A stretch of 64,000 nt of DNA from Erythroxylum novogranatense (taxonomy: Eukaryota; Streptophyta; Magnoliopsida; Malpighiales; Erythroxylaceae). The position numbers were made by a program, and so were the translations under genes. Position 1 is the first letter of the stretch; each line of letters opens with the position of its first letter. Positions 46,978-59,129 of this stretch are shown here, one piece after another. Below the pieces are notes generated by a model. That model did not search any database. It had not been told where the DNA came from and saw only the letters and a program-made list of their open reading frames with translations. The stretch lies in assembly GCA_029891385.1 (NCBI GenBank), contig CM057228.1:81704964-81768963 (forward strand), given 5' to 3'.

Positions 46978-47646
46978 ATTCAGCTTAGTCCCTAAAGCTT
47001 CCTGCATGCTTCCCCAAAATCTCGAAGTGAAACGAGGATCCCTGTCAGAAACTATAGAATCTGGAATCCCATGCAATCTCAATATCTCATCAATGTACTT
47101 CTTTGCTAGCACATGTAAAGAATCAGTCTGCTTGATTGCCAGAAAATGGGCTGACTTCGTCAACCTATCCACAATAACCCATATGGCATCATGCTTCCTA
47201 CTGGTCTTGGGCAAACCCATCAGAAAATCCATGGTTACTCTTTGCCACTTCCACTCAGGAATGGACAATGGCCTTAACTTGCCTGAAGGTGCCTGGTGTT
47301 CAGCCTTGACTTGCTGACACACTAGACACTTACTTACATACTCTGCTGCATCCCTCTTCATGCCCTTCCACCAGAAATGCTCTCTCAAATCTCTGTACAT
47401 CCTGGTGCTACCTGGGTGCATGGCATAAGGTGCATTGTATGCCTCATCCAAAATCTCAACCTTCACCTCCTTGCTATCTGGAATGCAAAGCCTGCTCCCC
47501 ACTGTCATGAGTCCATCATCCCTCACTATGACTTCATAAATCTTACCATTCTGAATTTCCTCCCCGAGCTTGCTCAAATCTGCATCTTGTGCCTCCAACT
47601 CTCTAACCTTCTCCCTGAGTATCGACCTCACTCTGAAATTAGCTAG
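46978..47646 (-). pseudogene. Integrase N-terminal and catalytic core
   Basis: The open frame begins at 47631. The zinc-binding region reads DEAYNAPYAMHPGSTRMY, then FWWKGMKRD and CLVCQQVKAEH; the usual first His (EAH) is Tyr here. Core motifs: WVIVDRLTKSAHFL with the first Asp, and SIVSDRDPRFTSRFW with the second. The frame is lost just after LNFS because a base is missing before the FHPQTDGQS segment. Integrase would join the element DNA to the chromosome. It follows RNase H directly, as in all Ty3/gypsy elements. Confidence 0.88.
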
Positions 47647-48236
47647 AAGGAAATTTGGTTCCTCCTGCCTGCTTCAAGCTTATCTTAAGCTTGGCCATCT
47701 CTTCCAATAAAGGTAGATAAACTGTCCGAACATGGGCAATAGAAGACTTTCTGCTCAAAGCATCCGCCACTACATTTGTCTTTCCTGGATGGTACTCAAT
47801 CAGCAGATCATAATCCTTAAGCAATTCTATCCACCTTCTCTGTCTCAAATTTAGTTCCTTCTGGATCAGTAAGTACTTGAGACTCTTATGATCAGTAAAG
47901 ATCCTCGTCTGAACCCCATAAAGATAATGCCTCCAAATTTTCAAGGCAAAGATGCCAACTCCAAGTCATGAATCGGATAATTCAACTCATATGGCTTCAG
48001 CTTTCATGAAGCATAAGCTATCACCCTGTCTCCCTGCATCAATACACAACCAAGACCCTTCCTCGAAGCATCACTATACACGGTATAGCCCTCATCACCG
48101 TAAGGCGTAATCAAACCGAGCACTTGTCAATCGTGCTTGAGCTCCTCAAAGCTCTTCTGGCATTCATCAGTCCATATAAACTTCTGATTCTTCCTCAATA
48201 GCTTAGTCATCGGAGCAGCTATCATGGAGAATCCTT
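47639..48236 (-). pseudogene. RT connection and RNase H
   Basis: Frameshifted from RT at 48237. Segments readable in pieces: KLLRKNQKFIWTDECQKSF, YTVYSDASRKGLGCVLMQ (first acidic residue of RNase H), VIAYAS followed by a stop, then 47944-47639 with [20 protein letters not shown] and [20 protein letters not shown]. The FTDHKSLKY and ADALSRK motifs are diagnostic of Ty3/gypsy RNase H, which removes the RNA template during reverse transcription. Confidence 0.85.
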
Positions 48237-48629
48237 CTACAAACCTCTGTAGTAACCTGCCAGACCCAGAAAGCTCATCAACTCTGTCACTGTCTTGGGT
48301 GCATGCCAGTTCACCACTGCTTCAACTTTTCTTGGATCAACATGTACACCATCTTGTGAAATCACATGTTCAAGGAATGTCACCTCATGAAGCCAAAACT
48401 CACACTTGCTGAACTTAGCATAAAGCTCCTTCTCCCTCAATGTCTGCAATACAATCCTGAGATGCTCCTCATGTTCTTCTTCACTCTTGGAATACACCAG
48501 AATGTCATCTATAAACACTATGACAAACTGATCCAGATACTCCTTAAAGACCCTATTCATAAGATCCATAAAAGTAGCTGGAGCATTGGTCAAACCAAAT
48601 GGTATGACTAAAAACTCATAATTCCCCAT
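48237..48629 (-). pseudogene. Reverse transcriptase core
   Basis: Reads [20 protein letters not shown], then [19 protein letters not shown] with the catalytic DD pair intact, [20 protein letters not shown] and [14 protein letters not shown] before a frameshift stop at 48237. The order [31 protein letters not shown] is that of Ty3/gypsy RT. It is joined out of frame to the preceding segment: TATGGGGAATTATG has one G too many, giving YGEL-stop instead of YGNYEF. Confidence 0.92.
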
Positions 48630-50010
48630 ACCGAGTCCTGAAGGCTGTCTTGCTTACATCAGACTCCTTGATTCTGAGCTGATGATAGCCTGACCTGAGA
48701 TTAATCTTGGAGAAGACCCTTGCTCCTTGTAGCTGGTCAAACAGATCATCTATCTGTGGCAAAGGATACTTGTTCTTAATTGTCACCTTGTTGAGTCTCC
48801 GATAGTCAATACACATCCACCACGTCCCATCCTTCTTCTTGACAAATATAACCGGTGTTCCCCAAGGTGACGAACTCGATCTAACATACCCCTTCTCTAA
48901 CAGTTCCTCCAACTGTTCCTTCAGCTCCCTCAACTCAGCTAGAGCCATCCTATAAGGCGGTATTGAAATTGGTGCGATTTCGGGAATCAAGTCGATGGCA
49001 AACTCGATTTCCCTCACCGGTGGCAAACTTGATAAGTCATCTGGAAACACATTTGGAAACTCCCTCACAATCGGAAAATCCTCTAACTTCCCTTCATTCA
49101 CATCGACATCCACAATATGTGCCAAGAAGGCTTCACACCCCTGGTCCACCATTCTTTCAGCTAGCATAGCCGAAATAAGTCTTGGTGATGGTGTTTTCCT
49201 GTCCCCTCTGAAAATCAACTTCTCACCGTTGCCCAGATCAAATTCCACCTCTTTCCGACCATAATCCAGCTTCGCCAGGTATTTCTCTATAGTATCCATC
49301 CCCAGAATAACATCTAACCCTCGTAGGCCTAGAGGTAGTAAGTCCACTACCAATCTAGCACCATCAATAAAAAGTTCACAATCCTTATATACCTGATTGA
49401 CCACCACATTCCTCCCTAGAGGAGTACTAACAATCAAAGGCTTATCCAAAGGCACTGAATTCACACCATACAATGCTATGCTTGCAGAAACAAAAGAATG
49501 CGTGGAACCAGAATCAATTAAAACAAATACTGCTAAATCAAGTAACTGAGCCATACCCGTGACAACCTCAGGTGCAGCTGCAGCTTCCTCCCTAGTCATG
49601 GAAAACACCCTTGCCTGTGCCTGACCCTTTGGCCTTCCTGGAGGAATAGCCTTCCTTGCAGTCCCAGAGCTGCCTACCTCAATAACTGGTCTGGTTCCCA
49701 CTGTTTCTGCACATCTTGGGGCTTGAAATTGCGACCACTCCTGTCTCGATACCTGTGGACAATCCCTGATCATATGTCCCTTCTCTTCGCATCGAAAACA
49801 GACTCCAAACAACTTGAGATACTCTCCCTGGTGATGTCTCCCACAATGTTCACATAGGGGGTTGGTGTACTTGCTCCTTCCAGTGCCTCCCACATTAGAG
49901 GCTTGCCCTGACACTGCCTTTACCTGCTTGTTCCTAGTAGAGCCATTACTACCCACTTCACTCTGGGTGCGAAAGCTTCTCGTGCTCCTCTCAAGCATTG
50001 CAGCACTCAT
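48616..50010 (-). pseudogene. Gag C-terminus, protease and RT start
   Basis: 464 open codons. A zinc knuckle [14 protein letters not shown] (CX2CX4HX4C) near residues 70-83 ends gag. The aspartic protease follows: [13 protein letters not shown] (active site DSG, about residue 160), [14 protein letters not shown]. Then [20 protein letters not shown] and the RT fingers: [55 protein letters not shown] (first catalytic Asp of RT appears as Asn in SKIN, usually SKID). The same reading frame as the upstream gag segment, separated by two stops. Confidence 0.92.
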
Positions 50011-50730
50011 TCCCTTCTTGGAAAACTACTCCCTGTTCTTCCTCTTCCTTTTTACTTCATTTCTTATGTTCTCCAGTTTTTCAGCCTGGAGTGCAGCATT
50101 CACCAATTGCTGGTAGTCCTAGAAATTGTGGATCAGGACTTTCTCCCAGATCCCCAGATGAAGACCTCCTTCGAACTTACGACATTTGTCTTCCTCTGTC
50201 GCCACAGTGTTGGCTGCACAACGAGAAAGTTGTGTGAACTTCAGCTCATATTCGCTCACACTCATGTCCCTCTGAGTGAGGTTCAGAAACTCCCTGGCCT
50301 TCTCTTGAACATAGACTCTGGAGAGATACTTCTTTCTGAACACTTCCACAAAGTCTCTCCATGTCAGTATCGGTGGCATAACCTGACTGTGAGGCACTGA
50401 TTCCCACCAATGCAGTGCGTCTCCTTGTAACAAATTGAACGCATATTCTAACTTCTCCTCATCTGTGCATTTCATCTGAACTAGAACCCTCTTGGTTCTC
50501 TTCAACCAGGCTTCAGCCTCTTCCCGATTAGTCGTCCCATTGAAATCTACAGTCCCAAACTTACGGAGCTTGTCATACTGCCCACTCCTGTGTACTGGAG
50601 CTTGCATCGGAACCTGAGATCTTTGACCCATGGTATACGTGAAAGCCTGAGCAAAGGGTTGAAAGAAACTCGGATCCATGGGATTCGCTTGAGGCATAGG
50701 AGGAGGCGGTGGAGGCACTTCTTGTTGCAA
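50011..50730 (-). pseudogene. Gag (retrotrans_gag domain)
   Basis: 203 codons from an ATG at 50730. A Pro/Gln-rich start, then the typical chromovirus gag core: LRKFGTVDFNGTTNREEAEA, WLKRTKRVLVQMKCTDEEKL, ALHWWESV, FRKKYLSRVYVQEKAREFLN, SVSEYELKFTQLSR. It stops at a TAG at 50119; translation continuing in frame (DYQQLVNAALQAEKLENI) meets a second TAG at about 50029 before rejoining the zinc-knuckle segment. Both are compatible with CAG/GAG or similar codons changed by point mutation. Gag would form the particle core. Confidence 0.9.
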
Positions 50731-51010
50731 ACCAGGTGATCAGAAATTGGAGCAGAATGTGTCCCAACATCTTGCAGGATATGGGATTCATCCGTGCTCC
50801 CTTAGAGAGAATGAGATCGAGTCATAGCTCCTCGAGTTCTCTTTCGAGGCAGCATTTTCACTCCTTTAATATAAAACCATTGAAAACCTTTAGCTCAAGC
50901 AAAACAATTTTCAAAGCATGCAAAACCAGTTCAAATCATGTAAAACAATTCAAAACAATGCAAGTTGTTCATTGAAACCAATGCAATGCAAACCTGGACC
51001 TAAACCTAGT

Positions 51011-51025
51011 CGCTCTAATACCATA
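51011..51025 (-). promoter_or_regulatory. Primer binding site of the chromovirus
   Basis: Minus strand TATGGTATTAGAGCG shortly inside the right LTR; one transition from the initiator tRNA-Met site TGGTATCAGAGC. Confidence 0.82.
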
Positions 51026-51028
51026 ACA

Positions 51029-53427
51029 TGTTGGACCCCGTTTTCGGAGCCCAACATCGGACATGGAAGCGTGGTGCTTGGTGCGTGAGGGGAGGCCTTG
51101 AAGTTGAAACATAAAAATTAAAAGAAGAAAGAACTCCCTCGGAAGCACAAGCGGACGTCGCCACGACGTAAGATATCTCGCTGCAGCGAGACCTCTCGGA
51201 AGCTAGGCCGCGGCGAGCAATTGAGCCCTCGTCGCGGCGAGCGAAATAATCCTCGCCGTGGTGAACCTGCGCATGCAACTTCGCCGCGGCGAGCATACGG
51301 CCTCGTCCCGGCGAAAGCCTCTTTCGGCCCACAGAGAACAAACCTGAAACTTTCTCTCATTTTATTAAATCAACCCATCCCAAAACTTAACAATATACAC
51401 TCAAAAAACTTCTAATTGATTCAATGCGAAAGATAAACATCATATCTCATTAATATACAAAAGATGAGTTTTACAAAGCTTTAATAACATTTTAAACCAA
51501 ATTACAAACTTTGAGCTCAAGTGTCAAAAGTATAAAAATACATTTGAACTAATAAAACTTGAAATGAAACTAAAGCCTTGACTTCCAAAAGTATAACTTG
51601 AAAATACATAAACATAATAAATCGGAATGATGCCATAACCCTTGACTTACTTGGTCTCTTGCTCGTCACCTGAATGGGGAGGGTAAAGGGGGTGAGCTAT
51701 AAAGCTCGTGGGAACACATTTATAATACAAAAATAAACAAAACTATTCAAAAGATAACTCATTGCCGTGGTACACTTTGAAATCATAGTAATTGAGCATG
51801 TAAAATTCATTATCTCGAAAAGCTTGATCTTTAAACAATTCATGAGTAGAATTCAAAACATGAATGCATAAAACATGATAACAAATCATAAACACATAAG
51901 CATAACATAATGGTTTGGGTTAGTCCGGGTTCATGACGCACTACACATTTCCATCGAAATGATCCTGTGTAGTCGAAGTTTCTTGAGGGAGTCCTTGTGG
52001 GGAGCTCCATGCCACTAGCGGGCAGGCGGGAGAAGCCTTTTCATGGGTCAACGTGCACGTGACGGTTCTTGAGGGACTACCACAAACCCACATAACATGC
52101 ATGATTCAAAGTCTTGTAAACTTGATTGCCAACTGGCACTTGCTTGTAAACTTGCTTCTCATACATTTCGGAAAACATGATTTCATGAGCATGTATTCTT
52201 GAAAAGAGATAACCCTTTTTGAAACCTTTTCATTAATCATGAATGCAAATCATATGGAAAACATATAATCAATTCACATTAGCACATAAGGCAACATTGA
52301 TGATGCAATTTAAAGCATTAAATCTTTCTTGATTTGAACAAAATAATGAGTGACTTATTTACTCTATTATAAATATGAACCCACCTTGAGTTCCTTGCTT
52401 ATACTTGCTTAGGAATGTCTTTCCTCTTGATCGTCTTGCTCCTCTTGCCTCACTTGATTTCCTTAACCAAATAGCCAAAATTCCAATCAATTTTGTGTAG
52501 AAATCGGAAAGTCATACTTTAACAATTCGAACTATAACCAAAGCTGAAACAAAAATTCTATGCTTAAGTTCCATCCAAATTTTCATATCCTTAGAGACTG
52601 ATTCAGAACTTCATTTCTTCACAAAACTTGTAGCCCTATGTCTTTGATTTACAAAGCATTAAAAATCACCTCATTTGGAAATCTACATTAAAAGTTATTC
52701 CCAAAATACAAAAGTATGTTGCCAAGAAGAATTGGCGCTTCTTGCGTAGAAAATCTGGAGCGCCTCGTGAACAAGCCCAGAATCCTCCCAAAACTCATTT
52801 TTCCATTTTCTTCAACCGTAATCCTTCCATCTTTCAAATATAACACATCTAAACCCTAAATAATGTCTTATACTTCATTTCTAAGCTCATTCTAACCCAA
52901 AATCATTAACAAACACAACATGATCATCAACCCTAAGAGATTTAACCATTTTTCATAAACCACTCAACCACCATTTTCCTACACATGCTAAGCTATGTTA
53001 GGGTTTCATCCAACCCAAACAAGAAGGAAAAGAGCTTAACTTACTTGATGATGCTTTGATTTCTTCCAAATTCTTCAAGGATTGCTAAACCCCACTTTTC
53101 TTCTTCCCTTTTTCTCTTCCACGACACTCTCCCTCTTTCTCTCCTCACTTTCCCTTTCTTTTTCTCTAACTCTTTTTCCTTAAGCCTAAATGGAAGCACA
53201 AGGACTAAAATGCCCCTCCTTGTTAAGCCTTAACCTCTCCAACTTAAGTGGTCTTCCAATAATGCCCTCATATATTTTACTCTTTCATTTCCACTTACAC
53301 CTTACTAAACTCAAATTAATCTTAATTTTCCACTAACACTTTCAATAAAATCAAAATATGCAATAAATCATACAATCAACATAATTCATGCTTAATATCA
53401 TCAATAATGAAAATTTGGGGCCTAACA
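51029..53427 (-). mobile_element. 5' LTR of the chromovirus
   Basis: 2399 bp, about 70 bp shorter than its partner, mainly from loss of GC-rich repeats. By eye in the mid-90s percent identical. Confidence 0.93.
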
Positions 53428-53432
53428 TTTCA
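53428..53432. repeat. Target site duplication TTTCA (right of chromovirus)
   Basis: Matches 43673-43677. Confidence 0.92.
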
Positions 53433-53648
53433 TCTCCAAAAGCTAAGGTTTTTACGATGTTTCATAGTATTGTTGCTGATTTATGTAAATCTTTGCTAAA
53501 GACATGCCTTTAGCAATGATATTGTAAAACACTGCCAAAAGTTTGAATTTTGGTGATGAATTTGGAAATTGTCACCTAAAGCTGAATTTTATCAATGATT
53601 TTCAAATCGTCACAAAAAATGTAGCTAAAAGTGGGATTTGTTGTAGTG
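53433..53648. mobile_element. CACTA-like MITE, right half
   Basis: Ends GATTTGTTGTAGTG; its reverse complement CACTACAACAAATC is a classic CACTA terminal inverted repeat. Subterminal motifs such as TTTCATAGTATTGTTG (also TTTCATAGTATCGTTG in the left half) and AATCGTCACAAAAAAT recur. Joined to 43383-43677 the element would be about 510 bp, with no coding capacity. Confidence 0.65.
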
Positions 53649-53651
53649 TGT

Positions 53652-54790
53652 GTTTATAAGTGTACGGAAGCATATATGTGAAAAAAAAGATCTTAGATGC
53701 ATGTAACCATGTCATGTTCGTGGCATTTGTCACAATCATGGCAAGAAAAGGTGGTTGTCGCTACATAGGGCTCTGTCACGATCGTGGCCCTATGCACGTT
53801 CATGAAAAAGAGGGACAAGCCATGTAGGGAACGATCATGATAAAAGTGTTTCCAACTTGTAAGAATTTTTATGTTTTAAGGTTTCGAAGCTATCTTTGAA
53901 ACCGAATTTAGCGAAGAAACCCTAGAAGCCTCAAACCTTATTTAAAGACAAGAAAAATACCTAAAAAGGAGCAACCATTAGATCAAAAGAAGAACAAGAG
54001 GAGGCATCAAGAGAGCGTCAAAGAACTCCAGATTTCCAAATCAAGGCTCTACCAAGTTTTTCTTTCTTTTCCCTTTATTTATTTCATTATCTTGGATGTT
54101 TATTTGGATTGTTATGATGTTTAACATGATTATGGTTTATAAATCCATTTTAGGGATTGTTATTGAATTGTTTTATTAAGCCTTATTCTTGCTGAATTCA
54201 ATACATCCATCAATGCTTGTAATAATTGTTATGCGTATACTTAACAAATTGAGAGAGTAAATCAAGTTACGTGTGCTAAAGTGCACAAAATAAGTTAGTA
54301 GTTTAATAAACCTGCAATTATTAGATAAATTAACAACCGAAGAAAGATCTTCATTGTTAATCAATTATCCTTATGATTGCTTCAAATCTAATTGAATAAT
54401 GATGAGTAGTTTTGTGAACAGCGAGATTACAATTATGTTATTATCGAATTTGATTAGAATTACTTGAATATATCTCAGGAGAGGGTAATCAAAACCTTAA
54501 GAATTGTAGTATCAAACATAATTGGATGAACAGGTTAAAGGGAAAACAAAACAAGGATAGAATAATTCCTAAATCTTTAACTTTTATCAACCTTATTTTA
54601 TTAGCAACTCAATTATTTACTTGTTTAGTTTTATTAGTTATTTGAATATCAATTATTTATTTTAATTCAAATCAATCTTTAGTACCTTAGAAAAGTTTTA
54701 TTCAAGTTATTAGCTATCTACTAGTCCTTATGGGAATGATACCTTTCGTCTACTAGTTATGATCATACTTTTAAAGTTCCAAATCTAATT
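53652..54790 (+). mobile_element. Possible degraded LTR (Tat/Athila-like)
   Basis: Contains GATCGTGGC and CACGTTCATG repeats near 53710-53830, a leader-like stretch with AAACCCTAGAAGCC, and near 54720 TAGTCCTTATGGGAATGATACC-type sequence, a motif often seen close to the end of Tat/Athila LTRs. No partner LTR and no clean ends. Confidence 0.35.
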
Positions 54791-56356
54791 GAAACTTTCT
54801 TGAAGATGTGAAGAAAATTTTCATGAATAGATAATCCACTATAAGTGTACAAATAATATTTACATTATGTGTAAGACTACATAAATATGATTATGATGCA
54901 TTTAAAATGAAGCTTCTAGTGGTTATACTTCTCCCACAAAATAAAAATAAATAAATATTTTAAACTTGTCTATCTTGACCATATGTTGGGAATTCCATTA
55001 AAATATTAAAGAGTATAGTTGCAATCATAAGGAAATAAGAAATGGGTAATCATGTAAGAAAATATACTTGTATATATTTAAGCACATCTTCTAATAGTAA
55101 GCAATGTCTTTTTTTCTAAATGAAAATATTTTTTAAAGCTCAAAATGAGCATCAAGTGTAACAGAACTAATGACAAGTGTTTTACTACAAAAGTAAACAA
55201 TGCAACTCAATCTACAATAGAGTAACAAATACAACTCCTTCAACACTATACATCATTTTCAACTTCAATCCATACACCGTCTTCTTCTCAATGAGACATT
55301 CGTTCCATACTAACACTGATTAGGTGAATGAAGCAATAAATTAATTTTTTATATAGGAAAAATATAAATTATTCCTTACATATTGACATAAAAATCATTT
55401 CCTTAAACATTTTCTTTGGAAAAGTAACTATAAACTCAAATGTTGTTTATATTTGATATATACATGAAACATATTTATTACATAGTATTTTAAAATATTA
55501 TAAATTTAACTTACCTTGATTTAATTATATATATATTATGTTTTATGTAATTGTGGACATGATGTTGGTAAAAGATGCAATCGATTTAAAAATTAAAATA
55601 AGAAGACAATTCTATTTTGGATGACGTGTGATAATGCTTATATATCATTAGACAAAAATAATTAGTGACAAGATCCAACTTAGATGTGTATTAAGGAATA
55701 CTCCTTTATAGAACTTTACCATTAAAGACACAACTTTCTATTTAAGTAGATGGAGACCGTGTTAGAAGATAGATAATTTATAAATGGATAAATCGTCTAG
55801 AACATAGGTATATATGAGCTTATTTTTCACTCTTGAAGAATTTTTAAATAAGCAACAAAGAACATGACTTAGGATATAATCTTTCCCCAGACCATGTTTA
55901 GGATAAAAGATTATAAATAAAGTGGTGGAATCCATAATGATGGAGTTAAGTTATAGTTTTATTTTCTATTCTAGTTGTAATTAGGTTTAGCGACCATTAA
56001 GGAGAGAGAGCCTTAAAATATTTGATAAATATATTTTTCAATTTTGTACTAAAGATTTATACTTTTGAAAATATACGTGTTGGTTTTATTATTATCTAGA
56101 TATTAAAAAAACTTAGATATGATTGAAGTACCTATACACATTATCAAAAGTACCTATGTGTGAATTAATCTAAGAAATTATATTAAGGATTGAACAAGCT
56201 ACCAATTATAGATCTACATTACCTTTCTAGTATTAGGAAACCATTTTGAAGTTTTAAAGAACTTAGTGCATTTATAGTGTTACTAATTAGATATATATAT
56301 CTATTAATTAATCTAAGGATAGGTGGGTATACTTGAATGTAGACTTTTCATTACAC
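54791..56356. other. Unassigned AT-rich stretch
   Basis: No open frame, terminal repeat or known motif recognised. Confidence 0.4.
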
Positions 56357-56359
56357 TAA

Positions 56360-56672
56360 GGCTATGTTTGGTTGGACATAAGGTTTTTAATATAATGGAA
56401 TGGAATGGAATGTAAATGGATGTAATATTAGAAAATTGTTAATTGGAAGGGATGGAAGGATTTATGATGTAACATAGTGAAAAGTTGTTTGGATGAAAGG
56501 TTTATAATATAATAAAGTGTAAAGTTATTTATCATTTTACATTCCATCCTAAACCTCCAAATTGGAGGTTTTTCATTTTTACTATTTAGGACAGAATGAG
56601 ATATAATATGAAACCCTCCTCTTTTATCCCATTTCATTCCATTCCACTAATAAACCCCCAACTAAACATAGC
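56360..56672. mobile_element. MITE with GGCTATGTTTGGTTGG terminal repeats
   Basis: 313 bp. Left end GGCTATGTTTGGTTGG and right end CCAACTAAACATAGC form imperfect inverted repeats, flanked by TAA and TTA. The interior is AT-rich and non-coding, with an inverted AAACCTCCAA/TTGGAGGTTT. Size and ends fit a Tourist (PIF/Harbinger) or hAT type MITE; the TSD is not clean enough to choose. Confidence 0.65.
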
Positions 56673-56675
56673 TTA

Positions 56676-58250
56676 CGAGGCTTCACCATTATGAACTATA
56701 TAAACAATAATTTATTAAATAAAGGATGCAAGATGATGTTATGAGAATTTCTATTCTAGATGTTTCTATAATATTTGATTTCTTTTCTTTATTTACTTGT
56801 TTGCTTGTGTCCAATCATAGTTGATAAGACTATATTTTACAAGTTTATAAAGGTTTAATTTATTATAATTTAGCACTTTATATCTCGTTTTATATAAAAT
56901 TATCTCGATATTATCTTATGTTTGATTTATTGAATTGTGGGCGATTTTTTTAAGGAAAACATTTAAACATAACATTATCCATATTTGTCTAATCAAAGTG
57001 ATATAGGAGTTACTTCAAAAATAACTCAAATGGAACCAACTTTGTATAAAATGTCAAAATAATAACTGTGTTTGGGCTATGTTTGTTGTATTATTCATTC
57101 GTAAGTAAAACGAAACCAAATGTTATGTGAAATTAATCATATGCTGGCCATATTTGCACTTGAAAAGATTTTGAATAAAAATAACACCATTATAGAAGTG
57201 CAATAGTCACTAGACTCTTGACTTACATTTTAAAGATATATAGATTTATAATTTTAATCACCTTATAACTATTTTATAGAAATCGACTTGAAATTTTTAT
57301 AGCATTAGTGACTATAATGAGGTTTTGGGTTTAAATATAATGGATAAACAAGAAAAAAAAATTGAAGTCTTGTCAATAGATAATAAGGTGATGGAGCCAC
57401 TAGGTTTGTCAAAAAGAAACTGATTCTTTAAATGATATTCAACAAGATTATAATGGCCATTAAAATTTTAAAATGCAAAATATAGAGACTAAGGAGGATG
57501 TGTCTTTAAACATAAAGGATCTAAATGAAAATCAACTAAAGATCAAATTAAGAAGCTTAGAGTTTGAAAAATAAGTCACAAAAATTGAGAGGAAAATATT
57601 GGAGATGGCTTGATCTCTTTCATGGAAAGACTAGACAAAAAGCAAAAGAAGAATTTTAAAAAATCCATGATTTTCTATTTACTAAGACGTCTATTTTGGT
57701 CAGTTTTTTTAAAAATAAAATTAAAGCTAACAACAAAAGAAGTAACATTTTCTTTTTTTTACCAAAAGATGAAACATTATATCTAATCACAATACTATTA
57801 TAATGAAAGAGCTTATGTATCTTTTAATAGTCAAAAGTGTAATTCTTCAAAACTTCTTTTTTCAGTTGATACATCTTTCTCTTACAGTTTTACCCTTTCC
57901 AAATCCTATTATTTTCTCCATCTAACCTAGTAACCTAGATTTAAAAAAAAAAATCCTTAAGTGAGGACTTTAAATAAATCCGCTTTACTAATTAAAAACA
58001 CTTGGATAATCCTTAGTAAATTTAATAGAATAATATACCTCTACAACTTTCCATTTTTGGAATCAATTTCTCCTTTGTTTAGTTTATTTCTTTTTCTATC
58101 TAGGTAACTACAACCTCTTTGATTGAGGTTTCAACCTCGATTAGAGGCCTTCCTAAGGTCTTGCACACAGTTAAATAGAAGGGGGAAACTTCTATAACCT
58201 CATAAGACTTCCCTGTTGTCTTTAAAAAGTCTCTCTTTGCAAATTCTAGT
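56676..58250. other. Unassigned AT-rich stretch
   Basis: Could hold the 5' part of the LINE that follows, since Lys/Glu-rich broken frames occur around 57330-57650, but nothing is recognisable. Confidence 0.3.
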
Positions 58251-58299
58251 AGAAAGGACACCCACAAGAGGCATAAAGAAAATGAAATTTATAGGGAAA

Positions 58300-59035
58300 A
58301 CTTAAATGAATCTCATCCTTCTTGAGCTTCGAGGAAAAAATTTGCGTACAGAATAACAAAGGGGCTCTTATACATTATCAAAATGTTATGAAAAATGGTG
58401 TCATCTCTCCACCTATTGAATTATTCAAGGCTGGAGCTTTTGCTTGGTCCTCTACCTTAATTGAGTTTTATTGGAATAATGTACCAACCTTTCCTATAAG
58501 CAATGCTTAGGCAAGAGCTAGATGGGGTAAGAAAGGCTTAAACAATGTTATGCTAAGAGAAGATGGAACCATCTTGTTCAAATTTTCTATTGAAAGTAGT
58601 TTGAATGATACAATCAAATAAGGGCCATGTCACATTAGAGGACAACTGTTATCCCTTCAGAAGTGGAAACCTGGCATTGAGATGGATAGAGGTAAGATTG
58701 ATACATTTCCAATGTGGGTAAGCTTTCGCAACCTGCCAATGGAATTTTGGACCATTGAAGGATTAAGTTTTCTTACGAGCTCTTTGGGGAAACCAATCTA
58801 TATGGACTTTTAAACAAAAACTGTAGAGAGAATTTGTTATGCCAAATTATGTTTTGAAATTAGGGAAAACTCAATTTTGCCAGATGTCTTACTTATAAGA
58901 TTAGTGGATAATAGTCAGCTGGAGAAGATAGAAATCTCAATAACATACCCTTGGAAACTAGGTAATTTCACTAGGAAATGGGTACGCACTAGCAAAGTTT
59001 TCAAAACTAGATGGTGAGAAGAAATAATGGGGATT
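58300..59035 (+). pseudogene. LINE ORF1-like protein (DUF4283 type)
   Basis: Pieces in frame: FKFSIESSLNDTIK-stop-GPCHIRG, LSLQKWKPGIEMDRGKIDTF, PMWVSFRNLPMEFWTIEGLS, SLGKPIYMDF-stop-TKTVERIC, YAKLCFEI. The pattern GPxxxxGxxLxLxxWKPG...VWVxxxxLPxExWxxEGLxxxxSxxGKPxxxD is that of the DUF4283 nucleic-acid-binding domain found in plant L1 ORF1 and some zinc-knuckle host proteins. Stops at least twice. The adjacent ORF2 piece makes the LINE origin more likely. Confidence 0.68.
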
Positions 59036-59129
59036 AAACCAAATAACAAGTTCTAGGGATTAAACAAAAAACTGTTCTTAGACCACTCTTACATATTGAT
59101 TCAAAGCATTACATAAATTAAGAAATTTA

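Larger units (their letters stand above)
43678..53427 (-). mobile_element. Tekay-type chromovirus (Ty3/gypsy), complete but broken
   Basis: 9.75 kb, LTRs 43678-46145 and 51029-53427, perfect TSD TTTCA, PBS inside the right LTR and PPT inside the left LTR, so read on the minus strand. The order gag, protease, RT, RNase H, integrase, chromodomain is that of Ty3/gypsy chromoviruses. At least two stops in gag, three frameshifts in pol, a catalytic integrase change and a chromodomain stop make it non-autonomous. Confidence 0.93.

Noticed and set aside
46634..47317. 227-residue plus-strand frame, and others across 46.6-50.4 kb
   Set aside because: Antisense to recognised integrase, RT and gag segments; no motif of their own.
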